Shown: positions 25,156 to 36,504, counted from the stretch's first letter. The stretch: 64,000 nucleotides of DNA from Brachionus plicatilis (GCA_010279815.1 QEOQ01000670.1:1107734-1171733); one strand, 5' to 3'. A program made the numbers and translations. The notes: generated by a model from the letters alone, not told the origin.

Positions 25156-26387
25156 ATCACTACAAACTTTTTAAATTTTTTTAATTGTCTCGAATAAAAA
25201 TTAGCATTTCTAAGTGATCAGTATTAAGTCTACTTCTTAAGTCTGTTTGAATTTGACTGGAATGAGTAAAAAGACATTCATTTGGAACAGAAGACGCTGT
25301 AATACAAAAAAAGTATTTAAAACTTTACGTAACTTCTTGAACAATTGTTTACTATTTCTATAAATTTTTAATGAATTTTCATAAAATTCTCCAACTGAAA
25401 ACTTTAATTTCAGACAGACTTGTATAAAAGTCAGGAAAAAAAAGTTTTAATAAGTCTTGGACTTGAAAATATATTTTTTAAAAATAGCAAGCCTTGACTT
25501 GTTACAAAAATATGAAAATTATAAGTCATAAATTTTTTTATAACTTGATCTTTTATATTTTTCATATATTTTTTATCTTGTTTAATTTATTTCTAAAATT
25601 TTTATAAGCGCAAATATTTTTGTTTTTTATGAATAAATTCACTTAAAAAGAATATCACAATTATATGAATTGTTTACAAAATCATGTTATAATATTCACA
25701 TTGAAAAAGAAATTTAAACAAATAATTTTATTTTTTCCTGGATAAAAAAATTCAATACTTATAATTTTTTTATACATTTTAATTTTATTCTTAAAATAAG
25801 TTAAAAATACTGACTTGTTTTTTTAAAATTTTTGTAACAAGTCCAAGTCATGACTTGCACTTGACTTGTGACTTTTATAAAACTCTTATTTTAGATGATT
25901 TTAATTTATTGAATTTTTTTTTCTTTTTTACCAAACAAAAAAGAATCTTCAAAAGATAAAAATTCGATTTTTTCAAAAAATATCTTATCAAAATTGTTTT
26001 TTTAACAGTCGACTTTTTTATTTTAATCATTTAAAAAAAATAGATCGTAGTTGACTGTTGAAAAAAATTTTTATTTTCCCTAAAAAAAGAGCTTTACAAT
26101 TTTTCAATCTTGTTTTCCTTTTTTTTTTTTCAATTAAAAATTTTGCCAAAACATGGACAATTTATTTAGCTTACTGTTGATGTTACTTCGTTGAAAAAGA
26201 CATCGTTTAAATTTTGTTATGCTCCTTTAACGATCATTTATTTAAATAAATTAAAAATTGTTTCAACAAAATAAAATTTTATTTGATTTTGAGAGTGGAA
26301 CTTTGAATAGGTTTTTGTTAATTGAGGCTTTTTTGGCCACCAGCTAAACAGCTCAAACTAAACCCAACCTGTTCGCAGACTAAAAAT
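25156..26387. other. Spacer downstream of ABCE1
   Basis: A/T-rich with CTTGACTTG-type words (25495, 25850). A short hairpin runs from about 26005 to 26070 (TTAACAGTCGACT ... AGTTGACTGTTGA). No supported gene. Confidence 0.4.
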
Positions 26388-28280
26388 CTATTCCAAGAAA
26401 AAGTAGTTTCCACTTTGCTTCTGTTCGACGTCCTTTTTTGGAATAAAAAAAAAAAAATAAAAAATTTTGCCAAGAGACAAACAAAAAATAAAAATTACTT
26501 TGACCGAGTGTTCTTTGTTGATGCGGGGCCGCGAGTTCTCGGGATCGCGTCTGAACGTAATTTTGAGCGATTTCAAAAAGGCGTTCATGCCGGTGAGCAA
26601 ACTTTGTGGCGTGGACGCCAACGTCTTCACCGACGGCACACCCTCGAACACAATGACTCGATCGGCCAAATAAGTGGCCATTATGAAATCGTGCTCGACC
26701 ACAAACGCCGTCTTTTTGCTGTTCCTAATAAATCGCTTGATCACTTTGGCGGCATGCAACCGCTGCTCCGAGTCCAGATAGGCGGACGGCTCGTCGATCA
26801 AATAAACATCGGCCGGCTTGCCAAGACAAATGGTCAGAGCCACTCGTTGCAGCTCGCCACCGGACAAGTTGCCGACCTCCTGGTCGATGATGTTGTCGAT
26901 TTGCAGCGGCTTGAGCACGTCCGTGTTGAATTGGGGATGAGAGGCGGCGTCGCGTATCCTCATGTGAATGAGCTGACGGACTGTGCCCTGGAACTTGGGA
27001 CTTATCTTTTGGGGCTTGTAGGAAATGTTCAGTTTGGGCACTTGGGCGTCGCCGTCCGCGTTCAAATTGCCGGCGAGCATGCGAATCAGAGTGGTCTTGC
27101 CGGTGCCGTTCTCACCGAGCAGCACAACTATTTCCGAGTCTGTGAACGAGCCGCTCTTGATCTCAAGCGAAAAGTCGCCAAGATTTTTGCTCATGTCCGG
27201 ATAGGAGTAGTTGTACAAGCGTTTGATGTCGTCTTCCTCTGACTTTTCCATCACTTTAAACGACAACACTGTCTCTCTAAATCGCAGATTTTCGGTGGGC
27301 ACAAAGCCGTCCAAAAATATGTTGATGCCTTCGCGAACCGAGAACGGCATGGTCACGACGCCGTAGTGGCCCGGCGAGCCGTACAAACAACAAATAAAAT
27401 CGGACAAATAGTCGAGCACCGACAAATCGTGCTCGACCACAATCAAATATCTGTCTTGTCGGACGAGCTCGCGGATCAACTGGGCCGCTTTCAAACGTTG
27501 CTTTACGTCCAAATATGAAGACGGCTCGTCAAACATGTAAATGTCGCTCTTTCTGACACACGTGACCGCACAAGCGAACCGCTGCAGTTCGCCGCCCGAC
27601 AAATCTTCGATGTTTCGCGTTCTCAGCCCGCTTAGCTCGTACTCGTCAATAATCCGGTCCAAATTGTCGCTCTCGTTTCTCTTGGTCAATATTTCCTCGA
27701 CTGTTCCTTTGATGGCGCGCGGTATCTGGTCCACGTACTGCGGCTTGATGATCGCCTTTAGATTGTCTTCGAGGATTTTGGTGAAAAAGTTTTGGAGTTC
27801 GGAGCCGCGAAAAAACGTCAAAATGTCGGACCAGTCGGGCGGATCGCTGAATTTGCCCAGGTTTGGCTTTAGTTTGCCGGCAAGGATGTTCAACGCTGTG
27901 GACTTGCCGATGCCGTTTGTGCCCACCAGGCCCAGGACTTGACCGGGACGCGGCGTCGGCAAACGATGCAGCTTGAACGAATTCGGTCCGAAGCGATGAG
28001 TGGTGTCTTTTTCCAAGTTGCTCGGCAAGTTTATGATCGAAATGGCCTCGAACGGACACTTTTTCACACAAATGCCGCAGCCAATGCACAGCTCTTCGGA
28101 TATGAACGCTATCTTGGAGTCGGCCGCCACCTCAATGCACAACTTGCCCATTCTCACCACTGGACACGACTTTTTGCACTCTTGGCGACATTTTTTCGGC
28201 TTGCATCGATCGTTGTTCACTATGGCTATTCGAGTCAATGTGTCCTGTTCTTTTAACTCTCTCTTATTTATTTTGCTCAT
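26388..28280 (-). CDS. ABCE1: ABCE1 / RLI1 ribosome-recycling ATPase
   Basis: Exons 28280-26499 and 26432-26388 with a 66-bp intron; the family peptide ...[15 protein letters not shown] is restored only when it is removed. The product is about 608 residues (human 599). ABCE1 splits terminated ribosomes into subunits and is essential. Two [4Fe-4S] sites are visible: cysteines 26, 31, 35, 39 and 48, and the ferredoxin motif C65-x2-C68-x2-C71-x3-C75. NBD1 has Walker [10 protein letters not shown] (120-128), signature LSGGELQRF and Walker [15 protein letters not shown]2 has [18 protein letters not shown] and [11 protein letters not shown]. It is much less A/T-rich than its surroundings, as expected of a highly expressed conserved gene. 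Confidence 0.97.
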   Translation of the reverse strand: MSKINKRELKEQDTLTRIAIVNNDRCKPKKCRQECKKSCPVVRMGKLCIEVAADSKIAFISEELCIGCGICVKKCPFEAISIINLPSNLEKDTTHRFGPNSFKLHRLPTPRPGQVLGLVGTNGIGKSTALNILAGKLKPNLGKFSDPPDWSDILTFFRGSELQNFFTKILEDNLKAIIKPQYVDQIPRAIKGTVEEILTKRNESDNLDRIIDEYELSGLRTRNIEDLSGGELQRFACAVTCVRKSDIYMFDEPSSYLDVKQRLKAAQLIRELVRQDRYLIVVEHDLSVLDYLSDFICCLYGSPGHYGVVTMPFSVREGINIFLDGFVPTENLRFRETVLSFKVMEKSEEDDIKRLYNYSYPDMSKNLGDFSLEIKSGSFTDSEIVVLLGENGTGKTTLIRMLAGNLNADGDAQVPKLNISYKPQKISPKFQGTVRQLIHMRIRDAASHPQFNTDVLKPLQIDNIIDQEVGNLSGGELQRVALTICLGKPADVYLIDEPSAYLDSEQRLHAAKVIKRFIRNSKKTAFVVEHDFIMATYLADRVIVFEGVPSVKTLASTPQSLLTGMNAFLKSLKITFRRDPENSRPRINKEHSVKVIFIFCLSLGKIFYFFFFIPKKDVEQKQSGNYFFLE

Positions 28281-30112
28281 TATTTATTCTCTCTTCTAAA
28301 ACAATCAAACAAAAAACACTCTTGAAAAAAAGACACTTCAAAAAAGGACTTCAAAAAAGGACTTGAAAAAAAAAACAAATGGCTAAAAAATGAAAATTGC
28401 ATGCTTGGTTTAGTTTAAGTAAAAAACCATTTTTTAAATAAAGCAAAAATTTATTTTGCCAATACAATCAAACAATCAAAGGCACACAAAAACGTGTTCA
28501 CTTTAGCTCTGTCTTGACGTGTGCGAGTGTGTGTGTGTATCTGTGTTCTTTTTTTTTATTTTTAAATTGCAAAATAATTTCAAATTTTTCTCTTCCATTT
28601 GCATTCATATTAATTTGAAATTTTTAATAGATAAACATTTTAAACAAAGCTTTGCTTTTTGTCTCTTTCTTTTTATTAGCACTCAATTAAAACAATTGAT
28701 CATCAGTTTCATAGATGATGCTTTAATTAATCGAAAAATTACTTCATATAGAAAATTAATAAAATCAAACAAAACTCATAGAATATATTTTGCCAGAAAC
28801 TTTTTTCATAGAAATTATGCTAAAAACTTCAATAGAAAAAATATAGATTAAATTGATTAAAATTTTTTTACGAACAAATTTTAAATGTATTTACATTTTT
28901 TAATTCTTTAAATATTTTTTATTTCATTTTATTGTCAATGAAAATTAAGAGAGATTATTATTCTGAAAAAAAATCATAAATTTTTTTGAATTATTTTTCT
29001 ATATTTAATTCCTTAAAAAATTTCTATGAAAATAAATCTATTTAATGATTAATCTATAAAAATGATTCTATGAAATAATTATTCTACGAAAAAAAAATCT
29101 ATGAATTAATGTTCAACGTTTTGTTATTACGTAAAATATTAAAAGCAGCTAATATGTGATTTTTTGGACGAATTTGCTCGTCTATCAGCAAAAATGTTAA
29201 ACAGAAAAAAATTCCAAAAATTAAAGATGTTTTTTTTTTCATTTATTTTTTTCTCAAACAAAACCTAAATTTTCAAAATAGAAAATCATTGCTTTTAAAA
29301 TTTTGTTTTCAACAGGAATCGTTTTAGTAAATTACTCAAACAAAAAATAGGAAAAAAGAATTTTTATTTTGGCAGCTTGGTTTGCCTCCGTCACTTCTTG
29401 AGTTAAACTAAAAGTTTAATTTTTTAAAGTCATGTCAGCTTTTACTTAAATAAGAATTCAGTAAAGACTCGACAAATAGAAAAAAAATTTAAAAATATAT
29501 AAAAAATATATTTTATGAAATATTAACGTAGTTTTTTTTTTTTACATTGAAAGGTATTTTTTATTTAGGAGAAAAATAAAGAAAAAGGAACGAAATTCTA
29601 AAGCTACTAAATTTGCTAAACTGATATTTAAAACATCAATGTAGTGTGTAATATATTTTTCTTGTAAAATACTAGAAATTGCTTACTTTGTAAAATTTAT
29701 AATTTAGATTACATTATTTTACTAAAAATTACTCAATATTACATTTACTATCATTTTGTCATGTAAAATTACGTAAAAAATAATATATTTTTTATTCATA
29801 AATTTTTTGAGTGTTTATTTATTTTTTAATTAATTAGCAATTTATCAAATAAATTAAAATTTTTTAAAAAAATTTTGTTCGACTCAAATTGTCAATTATA
29901 GATAAAGAATTAATATCAATTTGAAATTTTGTTTCATCTTTTTTATTCTGAAATAATTATCTTATTTTTAATTTGAAATTTGGTCAATTGAACCAAATAT
30001 TGATGTTCAAAAGGTTTTGTGATGGTGTTGTGTTTAGTTTTTTAATATTTTTTGACGTTTTTTTTTCTCTTCAAGTAAACATTCATTGCTTTACTTAATC
30101 GAATGCAGAATT
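28281..30112. other. Spacer between ABCE1 and APEX1
   Basis: No supported exon. Contains a short GTGTGTGTGT stretch near 28528, the dispersed repeat at 28915-29120 and A/T-rich sequence with TGTAAAATTACGTAAAA words near 29760. Confidence 0.4.
28915..29120 (+). repeat. Dispersed repeat, partner of 11765-11930
   Basis: The reverse complement of this segment matches the VPS13 intron 2 copy over most of its length (AAGAGAGATTATTATTCT, TCTATGAAATAATTATTCT). Internally it has tandem-like CTATGAAA/CTATAAAA units. No ORF. Confidence 0.55.
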
Positions 30113-31210
30113 TTATTCAAAATTTAGGTATAAAACAATAGGCACATGATCACTTCCGGTAATGAAAGGTCTGATCACATGATCAACCAGATTTTTCTTT
30201 AGTTTATTTGACATGACAAAGTAATCAAGTCTCCACCCTGAATTAGTGTGTCGTGAGGTTGGTTTGCGATGAGTGTAAAAGGTGTACGCGTCAGATCGAC
30301 TCGGATACAGATACCGGAATGAATCGAAATATCCATCGGTTAAAATTTCGCTAAAACTATTTCTTTCCTCAATTGTGAAACATGCTGAATGTAAATGTGA
30401 ACTTGGATACCTTAAATCAATTCTATTATGAGCTACATTTAAATCTCCGGTCCAAATTACTGGTTTAACTTGATCCAATTTGTTCAAATAATCACGCAAT
30501 ACTTCGCTCCATTTCAATCGGTAATTGAGTCTGACCAATTTTGCGCCCGCATTTGGAACATCTTTAAAAAAAAGTCAAATATTTTTGTAAAATAAACAAG
30601 CTAATTGTACATGAGTTTATTAGATAAAATTTTTCGTATTCAGCCATCATGACTCTTCCTTCTTTATCAAATTCTTGGTCACTAATTCCATTCTCAACTC
30701 TGATAGGTTCTGTTTTTGACATGATACCAACTCCGGCATATCCTTTTCGCACACTTGCCAACCAGTGACAACGATAATTGGACAAAGTGGAAAGCTCATG
30801 GATTTTGGAATGATCATATTTAGTTTCCTGAAGACAAAAAATATCTGGATCTTCGGCTTCCAAATAATTAATTCCACCTTTCTGAAGACAAAAAATTGTC
30901 CTAAATTCTAATTCAAAAGTGTCAAAAGTGTCACCTTAATCCAAGCCCTTAGACCGTTGATATTCCACGATGCAATTTTAAAATTCCACTCTTTTTCATT
31001 TGAACTTTCTTTAAATTCATTTTTGCAGTTTATAATGTCTTTTAAATTAATTAAATTATCAACCAAAGGAGTTGTACCAGTGGAATTCTTCTCAAATTTC
31101 GGCTTTTTTTCAATTTTTTTCGCATCAATCAGCTTCTTTTTCAGCATTTTTTAAGTTAAAACTTAGTAATCTTTAAATGAAAATGAGCTTATTACCTTTC
31201 TTTTAGCCAT
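30113..31210 (-). CDS. APEX1: AP endonuclease of the APEX1 / ExoIII family
   Basis: Class II AP endonucleases cut the backbone at abasic sites in base-excision repair. Exons: 31147-30935, 30881-30611 and 30561-30113, giving about 310 residues. A tiny first exon at 31210-31196 (MAKRK, donor GTAATA) could splice to AAGCTGATT at 31132 and give a more APEX1-like basic N-terminus; otherwise translation starts at the ATG at 31147. Family motifs in order: FKIASWNINGLRAWIK, CLQETK (metal Glu), GYAGVGIMSK, EGRVMMAE, YVPNAG, GDLNVAH (catalytic Asp/Asn), GWRLDYF and GSDHVPI (catalytic Asp-His). All catalytic residues are present. It lies head to head with the PKA regulatory gene, about 570 bp away. Confidence 0.93.
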
Positions 31211-31782
31211 CTTTTGAAAAATAAATAAAAAAAAAAATTCATTTATTCTAAAAATAATTCTTAAATTTCACAACTAGTTTTAAACAAGTAATTGTATGGA
31301 ATCAAAAATTAGACAAAATTTTAAATGTAAGGAAAGATATGATACATTTTTTTTAATCTTACTGTTGTTTATCGGTCTATGACAAAACATTAATAAAAAT
31401 CATATAAACAAAAAAAAATTTAAAATAAATTAAAACTAAAACTCAATTTATGATAAATGAAAAACACATTCTATTAAATAAAATTTTGTCACTGATGTTT
31501 CTTTGCACAGCATTTAAATTGAGAATTATAAAGCCAAATTAAATTCTAACAGGAAGTCTGATATTGTTAATGTGCATTTTATGATTAAAATATTTGTTTT
31601 TAATTTGCTTATTATAGAAAAGAAATCATTCGGCATTCAAAAAAGCATTCTTATTTTTTCTTTATAAATATATATAGACAATTTTATCTAATAAGAAAAA
31701 AAATTTTTTATTCATATAAAAAAAATTATCTTTTCTTCTTTTAATTAATATTTATTCAATTCAATGTTCTTTTTTTAGCAAG
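31211..31782. other. Divergent intergenic region APEX1 / PKA-R
   Basis: About 570 bp that should contain both promoters. A/T-rich with no recognisable motif. I searched for an exon coding the missing dimerisation/docking helix of the PKA subunit and found none. Confidence 0.35.
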
Positions 31783-32781
31783 ATGATTGAAAAAGAGGAC
31801 ATAATTCAAGAAGAAATTGGCGAAATTGGCGAAATTGGCTTAGATGTAGCGAGAAAAACTCGCAAAATACGTCAAATCAGACGCTTTTCAGTGTTTAGCA
31901 AGTCATTTGACCCGGAATGTGGTGAATTTAGTTCCAATGATTGGGACGCTGACTTTGAATCAATGGCAAACAAGCCATTCGAAAATTCAAAGTGTTTCGC
32001 TGCGGACTTCATCCAAAATCTAGAAAAAACAATGTCCAGCATAATTTTATTCAAACATTTATCAAGCGATGACTTGAATAGAATTATAGAATGCATGTTC
32101 CAGAGATCTTGCTCTCCAAACGAAGTAATAATTCGTCAAGGAGAGCCGGGCAATTATTTCTACATAATTGCGCGTGGAGTTTTTGATGTGTTTGCCAAGC
32201 GATCAAACGAGGAGGAGACCAGAGTGGCCGAGCTGGGTGAACATGGCTATTTTGGCGATTTGGCGTTGCTACATAATCAGCCGCGTTGTGCCAGTGTTGT
32301 TTGTCGCAGTGGAGGCATATTGTTGTGCATGAACCGTGACACATTTCAGAAAAAAGTCATATCGATCTCGTTCGATCGAAGCAGCAAATATGCCAAATTG
32401 CTTGAGTCAATTCCATTTCTAAGAGATTCACTGAGTGAAAGCCAACGCTCAAAAGTTGTGGATGCTCTAGAGAGCCGGTTTGTTGATGCCAATCAGACAA
32501 TATTCAATCAAGATGAACCAGCTGACGGAATGTATTTTATAGAATGTGGCCAAGTTAAAATAACTCAAATGGATCAATACAAAATGAAGGAAGTGATCAA
32601 TGTGCTTGAAAATGGCGACTATTTTGGCGAGTTGGCTTTGCTTAGAAAAAGTGGTCGTACGGCAACTGCCCGTACTTTAAGCAAATGCAAGTTGGCTTTT
32701 TTGGGTGTAGATGCGTTTGAGCGTCTTTTGGGGCCTTGTTTAAAACTCATAGAAAAACACCAAATAGATTATTACAAATAA
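31783..32781 (+). CDS. cAMP-dependent protein kinase regulatory subunit, type II-like, lacking the D/D domain
   Basis: A single exon of 332 residues. PKA regulatory subunits hold the catalytic subunit inactive until cAMP binds. The inhibitor segment IRRFSVF (R33, R34, S36) is type II-like, with a phosphorylatable Ser. Two cyclic-nucleotide-binding domains follow: CNB-A with phosphate cassette YFGDLALLHNQPRCASV (the usual Glu is Asp, the Arg is kept) and CNB-B with YFGELALLRKSGRTATA (Glu and Arg kept). The N-terminal dimerisation/docking helix pair normally found before the inhibitor site is missing; only an acidic GEIGEIG stretch and a basic patch precede it. An acceptor-like TTTTTTTAG ends 4 nt before the ATG, so an upstream exon or trans-splicing is possible. 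Confidence 0.9.
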   Translation: MIEKEDIIQEEIGEIGEIGLDVARKTRKIRQIRRFSVFSKSFDPECGEFSSNDWDADFESMANKPFENSKCFAADFIQNLEKTMSSIILFKHLSSDDLNRIIECMFQRSCSPNEVIIRQGEPGNYFYIIARGVFDVFAKRSNEEETRVAELGEHGYFGDLALLHNQPRCASVVCRSGGILLCMNRDTFQKKVISISFDRSSKYAKLLESIPFLRDSLSESQRSKVVDALESRFVDANQTIFNQDEPADGMYFIECGQVKITQMDQYKMKEVINVLENGDYFGELALLRKSGRTATARTLSKCKLAFLGVDAFERLLGPCLKLIEKHQIDYYK

Positions 32782-32811
32782 TTACAAATAGTTCAAATAG
32801 GTGTATCTTTC

Positions 32812-32930
32812 TTTATCCCTCTCTCTCTCTCTATTTCTTTTCTCTCTCTTTCTTTTCTCTCTTTCTTTTCTCTCTTTCTCTTTTCTCTCTTTCTCTTTTC
32901 TCTCTTTCTCTTTTCTCTTTCTCTCACAAA
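32812..32930 (+). repeat. Polypyrimidine CTCTTT tract
   Basis: More than 110 nt of almost pure C/T, made of CTCTCT and TTTCTCTCTTTCTCTTT units, just after the PKA-R stop codon. It produces spurious ORFs rich in Ser/Leu/Phe. Confidence 0.9.
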
Positions 32931-33188
32931 ACACACACTCACACATAATAAGATTATTATAAAAAACATTGATCTAAATTGCGTAAGAAATGTTAAAATT
33001 TTTGTTTATTTTTATGGTTTTATAAATTTAAAATATGTTTCACCCCGATTATAAACCCAACTCTTCATAAAATTAAACAGCTTGATTTTAATTCCATTGC
33101 TCATTATTCGAATTATTTGGAAAAATCATCATCATCATCATGTTCAAAGCAATATCTAATTTTTTATACTTATCTTAAATACTCAGCG

Positions 33189-33285
33189 AATACGAAAAAA
33201 AAGAAAAAAAAAAGAATAAAAAAAAAAGAATAAAAAAAAAGAATAAAAAAAAAGAAAAAAAAAAAAGAATAAAAAAAAAAGAACA
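33189..33285 (+). repeat. Polypurine GAATAAAAAAA tract
   Basis: Tandem AAAGAATAAAAAAAA-like units of about 10-14 nt end some 35 nt before the start of the glutamine-synthetase-like gene. They may be transcribed in its 5' UTR or act as a nucleosome-depleted promoter. Confidence 0.85.
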
Positions 33286-33319
33286 ATTTGCACAAAACAA
33301 CCATCTAGATAAAGCAAGA

Positions 33320-34521
33320 ATGGCTCTGAATAAACAAACATCAAATAGATTTGACTTGCTTGCACAGCCCAGGTCGTTTGTTCTTGCCACTTACATTTGG
33401 CTAGACACCGATTGTCATCAAGTTTTGAGAACCAAAAGCAGAACTTTGGACTTTGAGCCGCAATCAATTGACGATGTGCCCGAATGGGACTGTGCAATTG
33501 CCTTTGCCACCAGCTACATAAACACAGACTTTTACATAAGACCAATACGAATGTTCAAAGACCCGTTTTTCTCCTCGAATTGTTCAAACAAGCTTGTTTT
33601 GTGCCAAAACTACAAACATGACAAAACAATTGCCGACGAAAACAAACGAGTCAAATGCAAAGAAACGTTCGACAAACTAGCTAAGTATAACAATAAAGCC
33701 AAGCCCACATTTATTGTTGAACAAATTTACGCATTGTACGAAAATACTGGCTTTCAAAAAATCGACCTGCATTTGGACAAAAAAAGTGCCAAATTGCCAA
33801 AATGGTTTCACTATTGTTCGATTGGCATTGATCATGTGACCGGGCGAAATGTGGCCGAGTGTCACTACAAAGCTTGTTTGTACGCAGGCATAAATATAAA
33901 GAGTGTAAATAGTGAGAAAAATTTGTCCGAATGGAAATTTGAAATCGGGCCGTGCGAAGCTTTCGACTTGGCCGATCAATTGATCGTTGCTAGATACATT
34001 TTGCACAGAATTGCAGAAGATTTTAATGTGGTTGTCAAGTTTGAAAGTGAAGCGCCAAATATCATTTCAAAATTGTACTTTTCAATTGAACAAAACGATT
34101 TTATTCTAAAGTAGTTTTATTATTTTTTTCTCAATTTTTTCATTTTTTTTTTTTTCAATTTTTTTTCTATTCAAGAAATGTAAATTCAATTAGAGAAGCG
34201 TTGAGTAAAATGGATCTTAAAATGGGAAATTGTGTTTTGTTGTTGAACAAACGCATAAATAATGGTCTGAGTGGAATTTTAAAGCTGATACATGAACAAA
34301 ATAAAGTTGAGTTGGGCGAAATTTTGGAACGCGACATGCACTTGAGAAATGGTCAAAAGTCACATTTTGTCAATCAATTATTTTCTAGTTCTAAATTATC
34401 TTCTAATTTTAGTTGCTTTTTTGAAATTCAAATTGCCCAAGGCTCGAATTGCTTCGATCCTTATTTACTTTTAGATCATTTAATTACAGTTATTCTGAGT
34501 TTACTTGATCCCGATGTTTAA
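33320..34521 (+). CDS. Degenerate glutamine-synthetase-like protein (probable pseudoenzyme)
   Basis: Exons 33320-34110 and 34176-34521 (65-bp intron, phase-matched) give 378 residues, the normal size of an animal glutamine synthetase (~373). Collinear family landmarks remain: YIWLDTDCHQVLRTKSRTLD, DDVPEW, MFKDPF, KLVLC, HYKACLYAGI, KFEIGPCEA, ILHRIAEDFNV, the IHEQN corresponding to the GFHETSN histidine, and a FFE...NCFDPYLLLDHLI tail. Key features are gone: the FDGSST block reads CAIAFATS, the second Glu of the metal-binding EQE is Ile, the NGAGCH loop cannot be found, and the NRGASIRIPR and FEDRRPSAN arginines are lost. The frame is open throughout, so it seems maintained rather than dead. 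Loss of catalysis is an inference from these residues. Confidence 0.82.
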
Positions 34522-34750
34522 TGTTTTTTTTTTTTTTTTTCTTAAATTACATTTTTGTTCTATATGATTATTATTGTATATTTTTGTATTGATAATAAAA
34601 TTTAGACATTTATCTTTTGGCTTTTTTCAATGTGTTACATCACTTGGGTGTATAAAATGTTAACTTACGCAAGAAGTAAAGTAATTTTTGTTTTAAGTTT
34701 GTTGCATGCAAAAAGCTTGCTCGAATAATTAATTTTTTTTTATTTCTAAA

Positions 34751-35129
34751 ATGCGCAGTGATAAAGTTGTATTGAATCTGAGACAGGTAATTTATGCAAT
34801 TATAGGAATCAGAGGGTGTATTTAATGCAAACATTGATGAGTTTTAGTTTATGCTTAGGCAAGAAGTGCTCAAAACTTACAAAGATATTTTGAAGACATG
34901 CTACAAAATCGATGATCACACTTATCGAAAAGAGATTATTGAATGGACAAGACATGATTTTAAAATGAACAAACATTTGAGCGATGAGGTTATTTATTTT
35001 GAATAAATTTTCATTTTTTTTCTTTCACCCTAAATTTAAATTATCTAAAAGACTGGAATTAAAATATCGTTAACAAGAGCAAAAATGAGTCTCAAAGAAT
35101 TGACGACAAGCATTGATATGGCAAAATAA
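34751..35129 (+). CDS. LYRM2: LYRM2, LYR-motif mitochondrial protein
   Basis: Three short exons, 34751-34786, 34848-34988 and 35052-35129, all in phase 0, encode 84 residues (human LYRM2 88). The start MRSDKVVLNLRQ|FMLRQEVL matches the family TLKQFVRRQQVL. The LYR motif itself is degenerate here (LKTYKDIL). EIIEWTRHDFKMNKHLSDE and the tail KMSLKELTTSIDMAK align with human WAREEFRRNKSATEE and NMQLKELEKTLALAK. LYRM proteins work in the mitochondrial matrix with acyl carrier protein on respiratory complex or Fe-S assembly; LYRM2 has been linked to complex I. Introns are 61 and 63 bp. This gene is too finely split to show as a long ORF. Confidence 0.88.
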
Positions 35130-36504
35130 CCACTAATAAAATAAAGACGCTGATTTTAAATATTATTGACAAAATCTGTAAGATCAAATCCTTTTCATTT
35201 ATTTTTAATTAATTTTATTAAACAATGTTAGATGTAGCAAAATTTTTTTTTTCATTTTTTTAGTAATTCGTCTGCAATTCAAATCGGTTTAGCCTAGTCT
35301 AATTAAAATATTAAAATTGAACATTTCAAAATTGAAGAATGAAGTAAAAAAAACAAACTTAGAAAAATAAATCTAGAAAACCTATTGATTAATATGCACT
35401 AGAAAATAGATACAAATAAAAAAATTTCAGATTCAATTCATATTAAAATTACATGATTTAAATTACCTGTCTCAGATTTAATACAACTTTATCACTAGGT
35501 ATTTTTTATTTGTAAGATCTAAAAAAATTATATTCAAAAAAATTTTAAAGCTCTAAAAAAATTAGTCTAGATAAGTAGCCTAGAAAATTTGATCAAAAAA
35601 TCGAATTAAAAATATTTGATCTAATACTTTCAATTCTAATATTGAAACGAAACTTACAAATAAATAAATTCTTAATTAGATATTCCAGCAAGCGTTTTCA
35701 ATTATAAATAATTATTTTTTTCAAATAAAAGAAAAGAAAAAAAATATCTATCAGATAATCAATGCTTTATTAAATCATTCATTCTTATATTTTAAAGTTT
35801 TCATAAGAGCTCTTTTATGAAAAACACATTAAATGAAAATACATTAATAGATGAATTTCACCAAAAACATGTTTCAAATTTTCACAAAAAACCTGATTAA
35901 ATTATAACTAGCTAATAATTTATCAAAAATTATTAAAATAAAATGTATGAAAATAATCCCTATATTTAAATCAAAACTGTACAAAATGAGCATAGTCCAC
36001 ATGTAAAACAATATTTCTCTAGTAAATTTTGGAATTTTGAAATATCGATTTATACCTTTACTAATAGATGAGAGATGAGGATCAAATTAAGATTTAAATT
36101 GAAATATTGATTAAATAATTGAATTATTTCTAAATATTCTGTTTTGATTTTATTTCATTAAAAAAATAAATAAGAAATAAAATTTTTGCTAAAAATTAAT
36201 AGTGATAGTCAATGTAAATAAAATTTCAGCTATTTTGGTTCACGGTAGCATATTTAAAAAAAAAGATCCATGTCTTTGAATCCATGTTAATTATTTATCA
36301 AATTTATTTTGCATTAAAATTATGTTAAATAGATAAAAAAATTGAAATACAGGATATTTAGTCCAATCTATTTTTATCAAAACTTTTGTAAATATTGTAA
36401 TTAAATTGCAATTTTAAAGATCAAACACATTTTGTGATATTTTTTTGATTTTACCTGATAAATTTTATTCTACTTTTTTTTAATGTAAATTTGAATGGTC
36501 ATTT
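35130..36504. other. Spacer between LYRM2 and the transposon cluster
   Basis: A/T-rich with no supported exon apart from the inverted copy of LYRM2 exon 1 at 35459-35496. Confidence 0.4.
35459..35496 (-). repeat. Inverted copy of LYRM2 exon 1 with its splice donor
   Basis: Thirty-eight bases are the reverse complement of 34757-34794 with a single G/A difference, including the CAG|GTAATTTA donor. The match stops at both sides. It is on the opposite strand about 700 bp downstream of the original. Confidence 0.85.

Noticed and set aside
26322..27242. 306-residue plus-strand ORF opposite ABCE1
   Set aside because: Complement of the ABCE1 coding sequence; its open length follows from codon bias of the real gene.
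28519..28851. 110-residue ORF downstream of a GTGTGT stretch
   Set aside because: Low-complexity A/T-driven reading frame, no homology recognised, no start context.
32736..32948. Ser/Leu/Phe-rich ORF over the CT tract
   Set aside because: Product of the polypyrimidine repeat read out of frame of PKA-R.
34660..34690. Possible mini-exon (MLTYARSK then GTAATT) as LYRM2 start
   Set aside because: The later exon at 34751-34786 matches the family N-terminus and phase; this one does not.
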